A stretch of 5,434 bases of DNA from NCBI GenBank assembly GCA_002309275.1, contig DBXL01000117.1:5967-11400 (forward strand), given 5' to 3'. A model generated the notes under the pieces. The model was not told the origin of the DNA. It made no database searches and saw only the letters and a program-made list of their open reading frames with translations. Each line of letters opens with the position of its first letter. Positions within the stretch are counted from its first letter, which is position 1. Positions 1 to 5,434 of this stretch are shown here, one piece after another. The DNA is from Ruminococcaceae bacterium UBA1213 (lineage in GTDB: Bacteria > Bacillota > Clostridia > Oscillospirales > Acutalibacteraceae). Both the position numbers and the translations under genes were made by a program.

Positions 1-663
1 TTTGGCAGATTCAAACTGACAGATACGGCAGGTATCAGAAGAAACAGCCGTATTGAAGATGAAATTGAAAAATACAGTATTATCCGTGCCAAAATGGCAA
101 TAGAACGCAGTGATGTATGTTTGATAATGATAGACGCAACAGTCGGATTTACGGAGCAGGATTCTAAAATAGCGGGATTGGCACATGAATCAGGCAAGGC
201 GAGTATTATTGTTGTCAATAAATGGGACGCAGTTGAAAAGAATGATAAAACCATGAACGAGTACAGAAAAAAGCTGGAAAATGATTTTTCATTCATGTCG
301 TATGCACCAATGGTATTTATTTCCGCAAAGACGGGACAAAGGCTCGACAGGCTGTTTGAACTGATAATCACGGTTGTGAATTCGGCAGCTATGAGAATCA
401 CAACAGGAATGCTGAATGACCTTTTGGCAGAGGCGACGGCAAGAGTACAGCCGCCTACGGATAAAGGCAGACGCTTGAAAATACTTTACATGACACAAGC
501 ATCTGTAAAGCCTCCTACATTTGTATTTTTTGTAAATTCGGCGGAGCTTTTCCACTTTTCGTATCAGAGATACCTGGAAAACAGGATAAGAGAAACTTTC
601 GGTATGCAGGGTACTCCGATAAGATTTATCATTCGTGAACGTGGAGAGAAGAAAAACAATTAG
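1..663 (+). CDS. der: Ribosome biogenesis GTPase Der (EngA), 3' part only
   Basis: The reading frame is open from the first base and lacks its start, so this is the C-terminal 220 residues of a protein that in full has two GTPase domains and a KH-like domain. Visible parts, in window residue numbers, are the G3 motif DTAGIRR (8-14), G4 NKWD (73-76) and G5 SAKTG (108-112), all of the second GTPase domain. The KH-like domain follows from about 130 to 215 and ends in the typical GTPIRFIIRER. Der is known to bind 50S precursors and assist late assembly of the large ribosomal subunit in the cytoplasm. The ATG at 94 is internal, because DTAGIRR and the helix after it lie upstream in the same frame. 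The stop codon TAG (661-663) falls inside a short tandem repeat. Identity is very secure; the missing N-terminus cannot be judged. Confidence 0.97.
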   Translation, partial: FGRFKLTDTAGIRRNSRIEDEIEKYSIIRAKMAIERSDVCLIMIDATVGFTEQDSKIAGLAHESGKASIIVVNKWDAVEKNDKTMNEYRKKLENDFSFMSYAPMVFISAKTGQRLDRLFELIITVVNSAAMRITTGMLNDLLAEATARVQPPTDKGRRLKILYMTQASVKPPTFVFFVNSAELFHFSYQRYLENRIRETFGMQGTPIRFIIRERGEKKNN

Positions 664-738
664 CAGTTAGCAATGATTGGTGAACGGCAAGTTTGTTGTA
701 AATTGGGGAAAGTAAAAATAATTATGCATTGTGCATTG
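660..738. repeat. Degenerate 7-bp tandem repeats flanking the der-plsY gap
   Basis: Two adjacent 7-bp units, TTAGCAG and TTAGCAA (660-673), start at the der stop codon. Two exact units TGCATTG-TGCATTG (725-738) lie just before the plsY ribosome site. From memory, low-complexity 7-mers of this kind (TTAGCAA, TGCATTG) recur in intergenic regions of several Clostridia genomes, so this may be a worn copy of a dispersed repeat. Only the repeats themselves are directly seen. No terminal inverted repeats or target duplications were found. Confidence 0.4.
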
Positions 739-758
739 ATTTTGTGGAGTGAGTAAAA

Positions 759-1466
759 ATGGGCGAGATATTGGAATTTTTTTCGGCATACTGGGTAAGA
801 ATAATAATAGCGGTGCTTGGGGCGTACCTTGTAAGCAGCGTGAATACATCTATCATAGTGACGAAGATAGTGCTGCATAAGGATATAAGAACGCTTGGCA
901 GTGGAAATGCAGGATTTACCAATGTATTGAGATGTGTCGGAAAAGTGCCTGCGATAATTACTTTTGTAGGGGACTTTTTAAAGGGTGTCATATCTGTGGC
1001 AATTGCATATTTTATAATGTGGGGAGAGCCTGAACTGCCAAGGTATTACCTTATGTGTACAGCGGGATTATTTGCAGTAGTGGGACATACCATGCCGATA
1101 TATTACAAGTTTAAAGGTGGTAAGGGTGTCGTAACGACAGCGGCAGTCATGCTTATGACGGACTGGAGAGTGCTTGTAGTGGCACTTCTGATATTTGCAA
1201 TCGTATTTACGGCTACAAAGATTATATCAGTGTGTGCGTTGTTCAATGCGACGGCGTATCCGATAACGGCATTTGTGTTAAAACTTCTTGATTATAACGG
1301 TGTCACGGGTGCAGTTGCACCGTTGAGAGGTCTGACAATGCCTTTTGTATGGTATTCATCAATACTTGCACTGGTGACGGGAATACTTGTCATTGTACGC
1401 CATAAGGACAATATCAAAAGACTTCTCAAAGGCGAGGAAAAAAAGATAACAGACAAAAAGAAATGA
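759..1466 (+). CDS. plsY: Glycerol-3-phosphate acyltransferase PlsY (acyl-phosphate dependent)
   Basis: This integral membrane enzyme transfers an acyl group from acyl-phosphate (made by PlsX) to glycerol-3-phosphate, giving lysophosphatidic acid, the first step of phospholipid synthesis in most bacteria. The three family motifs are present: GSGNAGFTNVLR (47-58), GHTMPIYYKFKGGKGV (109-124, with the glycine-rich phosphate-binding FKGGKG) and VRHKDNIKRL (213-222). The conserved GDFLKG (71-76) is also there. About five hydrophobic segments lie near 14-38, 63-88, 96-116, 136-176 (long, perhaps two) and 194-213. The 235 residues are slightly more than the usual 190-220, because of a lysine-rich tail. 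The ATG at 759 has GGAG at 746-749. One oddity is that the N-terminal GSIP-like segment of the family reads SSVN here (26-29). A terminator follows directly, so the gene ends its transcript; it is probably read with der. Confidence 0.95.
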   Translation: MGEILEFFSAYWVRIIIAVLGAYLVSSVNTSIIVTKIVLHKDIRTLGSGNAGFTNVLRCVGKVPAIITFVGDFLKGVISVAIAYFIMWGEPELPRYYLMCTAGLFAVVGHTMPIYYKFKGGKGVVTTAAVMLMTDWRVLVVALLIFAIVFTATKIISVCALFNATAYPITAFVLKLLDYNGVTGAVAPLRGLTMPFVWYSSILALVTGILVIVRHKDNIKRLLKGEEKKITDKKK

Positions 1467-1471
1467 TGTTG

Positions 1472-1510
1472 AAAACAGCAGTTGACAAAGGATTGTCGAT
1501 TGCTGTTTTT
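1472..1510 (+). terminator. Intrinsic terminator after plsY
   Basis: A 16-bp stem with two G-U pairs (1472-1487 with 1494-1509) closes a 6-nt loop (AAGGAT, 1488-1493). The 3' arm ends in a run of five T (1506-1510), matched by AAAA at the 5' base. It starts five bases after the plsY stop and separates plsY from the cvpA-pgsA unit. Confidence 0.88.
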
Positions 1511-1535
1511 CAGTTTATAAATTTAAAAAATGTTC

Positions 1536-1564
1536 TTGTAGTTGTTGAAAAAATATGTTATAGT
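1536..1564 (+). promoter_or_regulatory. Predicted sigma-A promoter for the cvpA-like/pgsA unit
   Basis: A -35 like TTGTAG (1536-1541) and a -10 TATAGT (1559-1564) are 17 bp apart. TGT stands immediately before the -10 (1556-1558), an extended -10. It lies between the plsY terminator and the next start codon, where a promoter is needed. Transcription should begin near 1571, leaving a leader of about 27 nt. This is a match by eye only. Confidence 0.6.
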
Positions 1565-1597
1565 GTATGTATATATTAAAGAAAAAGGTGATGCAAT

Positions 1598-2314
1598 ATG
1601 ACTTTATTGTTGGACGTAGGAATAGTGGCACTGGTAGTTGTCTTTGCGATAGGGGGATATAAAAAAGGCTTGCTCATATCGCTTGTGAATGTTGCGGGAA
1701 CGATTATAGCGTGTGCATTGGCACCGCTTGTTTCTTCGGTATTTTCCAATATGATATATGATAGTTTTATTAAAGAAGAGATAACGGAATCTGTAACGAA
1801 AGCGGCAGAAGGCATACCTGCCAACATGGGCGAAATTGAGAGAGCAGGCGAGATAATATCCAAGCTGCCTAATTCTATCAATAATATGCTTTCATTTGTA
1901 GGAGTGCAGGCAGAAGGGCTTGCAGCTGATGTGTCTTCAACGAAGCTTGAAATTCCGGAACTTATTGAGGGAATCGTAAGACCAGGTGCAATGAGACTTA
2001 TATCAACTGTGCTGACGGTCATTCTGTTTATACTTATTTCGGTAGGACTTAAATTTGCAGCCCATCTTGCAACAAAGGCACTTGAAGCAGTTAAGCTCGG
2101 TACGGTAAACAAATTGCTTGGCGGAGTGTTTGGCATAGCGGAATCTGCTTTTATCATCATGATGGTGACACTTTTGGTATATTTTGTAATGATGTTCATG
2201 TCGCCTGAGGGCTGCACTTATATCCATGACAGAATCAATGAAACCGTCATATATAAAATCATATATCAGTACAGTATGCCTGACGCAATTATTGCATTGT
2301 TCCTGCCGAAATAA
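1598..2314 (+). CDS. CvpA family membrane protein
   Basis: A 238-residue membrane protein of the CvpA family. The family is named for a protein needed for colicin V production in E. coli, but its molecular role in Firmicutes is not settled. The family layout is clear: a first membrane helix (about 4-20) followed by GGYKKGLL (19-26), a second hydrophobic helix (26-50), a third (131-158), and NKLLGGVFGI (171-180) leading into a fourth (178-200). Between helices 2 and 3 is a polar stretch of about 80 residues (51-130), longer than in the short ~165-residue members and probably outside the membrane. The ATG at 1598 has AGGTGAT at 1586-1592, five bases upstream, and agrees with the family start. 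The pgsA gene begins 21 nt after the stop, so the two are almost certainly co-transcribed, which hints at an envelope role (inference). Confidence 0.85.
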   Translation: MTLLLDVGIVALVVVFAIGGYKKGLLISLVNVAGTIIACALAPLVSSVFSNMIYDSFIKEEITESVTKAAEGIPANMGEIERAGEIISKLPNSINNMLSFVGVQAEGLAADVSSTKLEIPELIEGIVRPGAMRLISTVLTVILFILISVGLKFAAHLATKALEAVKLGTVNKLLGGVFGIAESAFIIMMVTLLVYFVMMFMSPEGCTYIHDRINETVIYKIIYQYSMPDAIIALFLPK

Positions 2315-2320
2315 TTTTTT

Positions 2321-2338
2321 GGGGGAGGTCTGTTTTTG
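2321..2338 (+). promoter_or_regulatory. Strong ribosome binding site deciding a TTG start for pgsA
   Basis: GGGGGAGG (2321-2328) lies seven bases before TTG (2336-2338). No ATG or GTG in the same frame has comparable spacing. Starting at TTG gives the short N-terminus before LPNMLTILR expected for this family. Confidence 0.8.
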
Positions 2339-2911
2339 AATATCACTGAAACAGTCAGAAAAAATTGTACGTTACCCAATATGCTCACGATTTTAAGAAT
2401 AGCGGTTATTATTCCGCTGGCAAGATATATTTTAGCAGAAAAGTATGTTTATGCAGGTATTCTTTTAGGGGTATCGGCAGTAAGTGATATGTTTGACGGA
2501 ATGGCGGCAAGAAAGCTGAATCAGGTGACACAGCTGGGAAAAATTCTTGATCCGATAGCAGACAAGCTGACATTGATTGCAGTGGTTTTGTGTATTAATC
2601 AGATATATCCTTATGTATATCCTTTTGTGATAGTGATGTTTCTGAAAGAGCTGATTATGCTGACAGGCGGAGCAATACTTCTGAAAAAGAAGATAAAACC
2701 GCCTGCGGCACAGTGGTATGGAAAAGCGGCAACGGCTGTATTTTATTCTTCCATGATATTGCTGATAGTTTTGAGGATCGTGTGGAGGGTGAATATATAC
2801 TGGCTTCCGGCGGCACTTTTCGGAGTTTCGTCAGGATTCATGATATTTGCTTTTATGAATTATGCGTCAATATTTCTTAAACTTTTGAAGAAAAATAGCA
2901 ATAAGAAATAA
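2336..2911 (+). CDS. pgsA: CDP-diacylglycerol-glycerol-3-phosphate 3-phosphatidyltransferase
   Basis: This membrane enzyme joins CDP-diacylglycerol and glycerol-3-phosphate to give phosphatidylglycerol phosphate and CMP, the committed step to phosphatidylglycerol and cardiolipin. The CDP-alcohol phosphotransferase signature is complete: D51, D54, G55, A58, R59, G68, D72 and D76 fit D-x2-D-G-x2-A-R-x8-G-x3-D-x3-D, the metal and CDP binding site. The N-terminal LPNMLTILR (13-21) is typical of PgsA. Hydrophobic segments follow near 16-34, 38-53, 77-118 and 130-185. The 191 residues match the usual 180-200. The start is TTG with a near-perfect ribosome site. It is the second gene of a unit with the CvpA-like protein. 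Clostridia may carry more than one enzyme of this superfamily, so a paralog making a related phosphatidyl-alcohol is possible but less likely. Confidence 0.9.
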   Translation: MNITETVRKNCTLPNMLTILRIAVIIPLARYILAEKYVYAGILLGVSAVSDMFDGMAARKLNQVTQLGKILDPIADKLTLIAVVLCINQIYPYVYPFVIVMFLKELIMLTGGAILLKKKIKPPAAQWYGKAATAVFYSSMILLIVLRIVWRVNIYWLPAALFGVSSGFMIFAFMNYASIFLKLLKKNSNKK

Positions 2912-2925
2912 ATTGAAAATTTTTA

Positions 2926-2955
2926 TAGACATTTATATCTGAAATGTGTTATTAT
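2926..2955 (+). promoter_or_regulatory. Predicted promoter for the clp gene
   Basis: TAGACA (2926-2931) and TATTAT (2950-2955) are 18 bp apart, with TGT directly before the -10 (2947-2949). Initiation would fall near 2962, inside the hairpin, giving a leader of about 65 nt that keeps only the right arm of the inverted repeat. TTGAAA (2913-2918) with ATATCT (2935-2940), 16 bp apart, is a weaker alternative. No CtsR-type GGTCAAA direct repeat or CIRCE inverted repeat was found here. Confidence 0.45.
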
Positions 2956-2994
2956 ATGATAGGCGTATGCCATGATAATATTAACACATTTTTT
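2942..2994 (+). terminator. Imperfect inverted repeat with T-run after pgsA, probable terminator
   Basis: A perfect 10-bp outer stem (AAATGTGTTA 2942-2951 with TAACACATTT 2982-2991) encloses an imperfect middle and a small GGC/GCC stem at the tip (2962-2964 with 2969-2971). T continues to 2994, giving six T in a row (2989-2994). It begins 31 nt after the pgsA stop. The stem is AT-rich and interrupted, so its strength as a terminator is uncertain. A candidate promoter overlaps its left arm, so it could instead be an operator. Confidence 0.5.
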
Positions 2995-3007
2995 GATTTT
3001 AAAGCCG

Positions 3008-3020
3008 AAAGGAGAAAGGA
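3008..3020 (+). promoter_or_regulatory. Double ribosome binding site before a triple-ATG start
   Basis: AAAGGAG (3008-3014) and AAAGGA (3015-3020) stand side by side before three consecutive in-frame ATG codons (3027, 3030, 3033). The second site is 6, 9 and 12 bases from these, so the true first residue may differ by one or two methionines. Confidence 0.6.
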
Positions 3021-3026
3021 ATTTTT

Positions 3027-5354
3027 ATGATGATGTGCAGTAAATGCGGTAAAAGACCTGCAGTAGTATATGTTTCCACATCGGCAAGCGACTCGGATAC
3101 AAAGGGATATTGCCTTGTATGTGCAAAAGAGATGGGCATAAAGCCTGTTACAGATATAATGGAGAAGATGGGCATATCAGAGGAGGACCTCACAAATATG
3201 CAGAGTCAGATGGACGAGTTGATGGAATCAGGACTGCTGCCCGATAATATGGAGGAAATGGAAGATATGGAGGACTTCTCCGGCATGGGTGATGAAGAGG
3301 AAGATGAGAATTTCAGCAGAGGCGGAGCACCTGTATTTCCGTTTTTGAAGAATATGTTTTCGTCTCATTCGTCAGACAGTGACAGTACAAAGAAGAATGA
3401 GCCTGAAAAGAAGGGACAGAAAAAGCAATCCAAGCGTAAGCGTAAGCACCTTGACACATACTGTACCAACCTTACACAAAAAGCGGCTGACGGCAAGCTT
3501 GACAGAATCGTAGGACGCAGTAAGGAAATTGACAGAGTGATACAGATACTCTCCAGAAGAACAAAAAATAATCCCTGTCTTATCGGTGAACCCGGTGTCG
3601 GCAAAACTGCCATAGCTGAGGGACTTGCATTGAAAATAGCCGCAGGTGACGTACCCTTAAGACTTCAGCAAAAGGAGATACATCTGCTTGATATGACAGC
3701 TCTCGTGGCAGGCACTCAGTTCAGAGGACAGTTTGAAAGCAGAATGAAAGGTCTTATAGAGGAAGTCAAGGCAGACGGAAATGTCATACTTTTCATAGAT
3801 GAAGTACACAGCCTTGTGGGTGCAGGTGACTCTGAGGGAGCAATGAATGCTGCCAATATCATGAAACCGGCTCTTTCAAGAGGTGAAATTCAGGTCATAG
3901 GTGCAACAACTTTCAATGAATACAGAAAGTATATTGAAAAGGATTCTGCATTGGAAAGACGTTTTCAGCCTGTTACGGTCAATGAACCGTCAATAGCTGA
4001 AACGATAGATGTTATCAAAGGCGTAAAATCTTATTACGAAGACTATCACAGAGTAAAAATGTCAGATGATATAGTGAGAAAGACAGTTATTCTTTCGGAA
4101 AGATATATCACAGACAGATTCTTGCCTGATAAGGCAATAGACCTGCTTGATGAATCATGTACTTATGCGGCTCTGAGAAATGCAGAGCTTGAAAGCTATG
4201 ATAGAAAAGTAAGTAAGCTTGAAATCCTTAAAAAACAGCAGGAAGAACTTTCCGATACAACAGATGGCAATATAGATTATGAAAAGCTTGCAACCGTGAA
4301 ATATGATATTGCAAACCTTGAAAAAGAACTTGAAGGCATAGATAAAGATAGCCTTAATGCCGATGTTACAGAAGAAGATATTGCTCATGTAATCGAACTG
4401 TGGACAGGCATACCTGCTTCAAAGGTGCAGGAAAATGAACTCAATAAGCTTGCAGACCTTGAAGAAACGCTCAGAAAGAGAGTAATTGGTCAGGACGAAG
4501 CAGTAAAAGCCCTTGCAGCAGCGGTTAAACGCAGCCGTGTGCAGATAAGCCCCAGACGCAGACCGGCTTCATTTATCTTTGTAGGACCTACAGGCGTAGG
4601 TAAAACAGAACTTGTAAAAGTGCTTGCAGAAGAGCTTTTCAATACCCCTGAAACGCTTATCCGCCTTGATATGTCCGAATTCATGGAGAAACACTCTGTA
4701 TCAAAAATAATTGGCTCACCTCCCGGATATGTAGGCTATGACGAGGCAGGTCAGGTAACAGAAAAAGTTCGCCGCCGTCCTTATTCCGTACTCCTCTTTG
4801 ACGAGATAGAAAAGGCTCACCCTGATGTACTTAATATTCTTTTGCAAATACTTGATGAAGGCGTTTTGACAGATGCACAGGGCAGAAAAGTGAATTTCAG
4901 CAATACTGTCATCGTAATGACCTCCAATGCAGGCAGCGAGAGAAAAGAAAATGCACTCGGCTTTGCCAAAACAGAAGCACAAGCTACTGCTGAAAAAGTC
5001 AGAAAGGCACTTTCCGAATTCCTCCGCCCTGAATTCTTGAGCCGTCTTGATGAAATCATCATTTTCAGCCATCTTACAAAAGAAAACTTCTTTGACATAT
5101 CCAAGCTTATGCTTGATGAATATGTGGATACCCTTGCGGAAAAGGGCATAAAGTTTACATTTGACGATAAAGCCCGCAATTATCTTGCAGACAAGTCCTA
5201 TGGCGGCAAGAGCGGTGCAAGAGATTTGAGAAATCTCATTCGCAGGGAAGTAGAAGATAAGATAGCTGCTGCCATAGTGGCAGGCAGAGCGGATGAAATT
5301 TCAGCCATTAATGTGACATCTGAAGAAGATAAAATAAAATTGGAAATTATTTAA
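3027..5354 (+). CDS. ClpE/ClpC-type AAA+ unfoldase (HSP100) with N-terminal zinc-ribbon
   Basis: This is the ATP-driven unfoldase subunit of a Clp protease, 775 residues, acting in the cytosol to thread misfolded or tagged proteins into ClpP. In order it has a zinc-ribbon with C4-x2-C7 and C29-x2-C32, a Met/acid-rich linker (about 60-95), a Lys-rich stretch (121-141) and a first AAA+ module. That module has Walker A GEPGVGKT (187-194), Walker B with D258-E259 and arginine fingers R311/R312. A short coiled UVR-like middle piece follows (about 390-437). The second module has Walker A GPTGVGKT (520-527), Walker B with D592-E593 and sensor-2 GAR (730-732). LGF (644-646) sits where ClpP-docking tripeptides occur, which separates it from ClpB. 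The zinc-ribbon and lack of the double Clp-N repeat fit ClpE better than ClpC; the linker makes it longer than the ~700-residue Bacillus ClpE. It stands alone, without ctsR, mcsA or mcsB next to it. Both ATPase sites look intact. Confidence 0.92.
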   Translation: MMMCSKCGKRPAVVYVSTSASDSDTKGYCLVCAKEMGIKPVTDIMEKMGISEEDLTNMQSQMDELMESGLLPDNMEEMEDMEDFSGMGDEEEDENFSRGGAPVFPFLKNMFSSHSSDSDSTKKNEPEKKGQKKQSKRKRKHLDTYCTNLTQKAADGKLDRIVGRSKEIDRVIQILSRRTKNNPCLIGEPGVGKTAIAEGLALKIAAGDVPLRLQQKEIHLLDMTALVAGTQFRGQFESRMKGLIEEVKADGNVILFIDEVHSLVGAGDSEGAMNAANIMKPALSRGEIQVIGATTFNEYRKYIEKDSALERRFQPVTVNEPSIAETIDVIKGVKSYYEDYHRVKMSDDIVRKTVILSERYITDRFLPDKAIDLLDESCTYAALRNAELESYDRKVSKLEILKKQQEELSDTTDGNIDYEKLATVKYDIANLEKELEGIDKDSLNADVTEEDIAHVIELWTGIPASKVQENELNKLADLEETLRKRVIGQDEAVKALAAAVKRSRVQISPRRRPASFIFVGPTGVGKTELVKVLAEELFNTPETLIRLDMSEFMEKHSVSKIIGSPPGYVGYDEAGQVTEKVRRRPYSVLLFDEIEKAHPDVLNILLQILDEGVLTDAQGRKVNFSNTVIVMTSNAGSERKENALGFAKTEAQATAEKVRKALSEFLRPEFLSRLDEIIIFSHLTKENFFDISKLMLDEYVDTLAEKGIKFTFDDKARNYLADKSYGGKSGARDLRNLIRREVEDKIAAAIVAGRADEISAINVTSEEDKIKLEII

Positions 5355-5373
5355 AAAAATTTTCAAAAAAGGC

Positions 5374-5405
5374 TTGACAAATGGCGGCAGGTGTGGTAAT
5401 ATAAT
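5374..5405 (+). promoter_or_regulatory. Strong promoter for the tRNA gene
   Basis: A consensus -35 TTGACA (5374-5379) is followed 17 bp later by TAATAT (5397-5402) with TGG before it (5394-5396). A perfect TATAAT (5400-5405) overlaps, but at a 20-bp spacing. An A/T-rich tract (5352-5370) upstream resembles an UP element, as is common for stable-RNA promoters. Initiation near 5409 would leave a leader of about 12 nt before the tRNA. Confidence 0.75.
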
Positions 5406-5414
5406 ACCTGTCGC
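5384..5414. repeat. 9-bp inverted repeat around the -10 region of the tRNA promoter
   Basis: GCGGCAGGT (5384-5392) and ACCTGTCGC (5406-5414) are inverted copies matching at 8 of 9 positions, the ninth being a G-T pair. They are 13 bp apart, and arm centres are 22 bp apart, about two helical turns. No T-run follows, so it is not an intrinsic terminator. Confidence 0.6.
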
Positions 5415-5420
5415 TGATAT

Positions 5421-5434
5421 GCGGGTGTAGTTCA
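5421..5434 (+). tRNA. 5' end of a tRNA gene, probably tRNA-Gly (cut by the window end)
   Basis: The last 14 bases read GCGGGTG-TA-GTTCA, which fits the 5' acceptor strand (7 nt), T8, A9, the D-stem strand GTTC and A14 of a tRNA. From memory this opening is typical of bacterial tRNA-Gly. It stands directly after a strong promoter, as expected for a stable RNA. The anticodon is outside the window, so the amino acid is an inference. Confidence 0.7.

Noticed and set aside
94..96. ATG at 94 as the start of a small separate GTPase gene
   Set aside because: The same frame continues upstream to the window edge with the conserved DTAGIRR motif, so it is an internal methionine of der.
693..722. Possible promoter TTGTTG (693-698) with AATAAT (717-722) before plsY
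   Set aside because: Both boxes match poorly and the spacing is 18 bp. No terminator separates der from plsY, so co-transcription explains the gene without it.
1576..2217. A 213-codon open frame on the minus strand opposite the CvpA-like gene
   Set aside because: It lies within a clear membrane-protein gene on the plus strand, has no ribosome site worth naming, and its serine/threonine/isoleucine-rich product is the usual mirror of a hydrophobic coding strand.
4716..5179. Overlapping minus-strand open frames (118 and 120 codons) opposite the end of the Clp gene
   Set aside because: They sit opposite the strongly conserved second ATPase module, show no domain I recognise and have no promoter or ribosome site. 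They are best explained by the base composition of the coding strand.
5352..5370. AAAAAAATTTTCAAAAAA as a terminator for the clp gene
   Set aside because: It has only a short A/T palindrome, no G-C stem and no T-run on the transcript after a stem. It fits an UP element for the next promoter better. No clp terminator is visible, so the transcript may run into the tRNA.
1..5434. CRISPR arrays, insertion sequences, toxin-antitoxin pairs, phage or defence genes
   Set aside because: No regularly spaced repeats, transposase-like products or small paired genes were found. All longer frames are accounted for by conserved housekeeping families.

Overview
The window is an ordinary housekeeping stretch of a Gram-positive chromosome, most likely a gut-type anaerobic Clostridia (Lachnospiraceae/Ruminococcaceae-like). 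The grounds are moderately AT-rich DNA, strong GGAGG-type ribosome sites, a der-plsY pair, and an HSP100 gene with an N-terminal zinc-ribbon instead of the usual Clp-N domain. The genus cannot be fixed from the sequence alone. All recognisable genes lie on the + strand.

Layout: (1) 1-663 is the 3' part of der (ribosome-assembly GTPase), cut by the window edge. (2) 664-758 is a short gap with degenerate 7-bp tandem repeats at both ends. (3) 759-1466 is plsY, the membrane acyl-phosphate:glycerol-3-phosphate acyltransferase, closed by a strong intrinsic terminator (1472-1510). (4) A new transcription unit starts from a predicted extended -10 promoter (1536-1564). It carries a CvpA-family membrane protein (1598-2314) and, 21 nt later, pgsA with a TTG start (2336-2911). 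(5) 2912-3026 holds a large imperfect inverted repeat with a T-run, which looks like the pgsA terminator, and an overlapping candidate promoter for the next gene. (6) 3027-5354 is a ClpE/ClpC-type two-ring AAA+ unfoldase with zinc-ribbon, acidic and basic linkers, two complete ATPase modules and a ClpP-docking LGF tripeptide. (7) 5355-5434 holds a strong promoter with a 9-bp inverted repeat around its -10 region, and the first 14 nt of a tRNA gene, probably tRNA-Gly, cut by the window end.

Functionally, PlsY and PgsA act in the same pathway. PlsY makes lysophosphatidic acid from glycerol-3-phosphate, and PgsA uses CDP-diacylglycerol plus glycerol-3-phosphate to make the precursor of phosphatidylglycerol. 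They are nevertheless in separate transcription units here. Der and the tRNA belong to translation, and the Clp protein to protein quality control.

I found no sign of a new defence, mobile or biosynthetic system. The items most worth a second look are regulatory: inverted repeats overlapping the promoters of the clp gene and the tRNA gene, and the absence of recognisable CtsR or CIRCE sites upstream of the clp gene.
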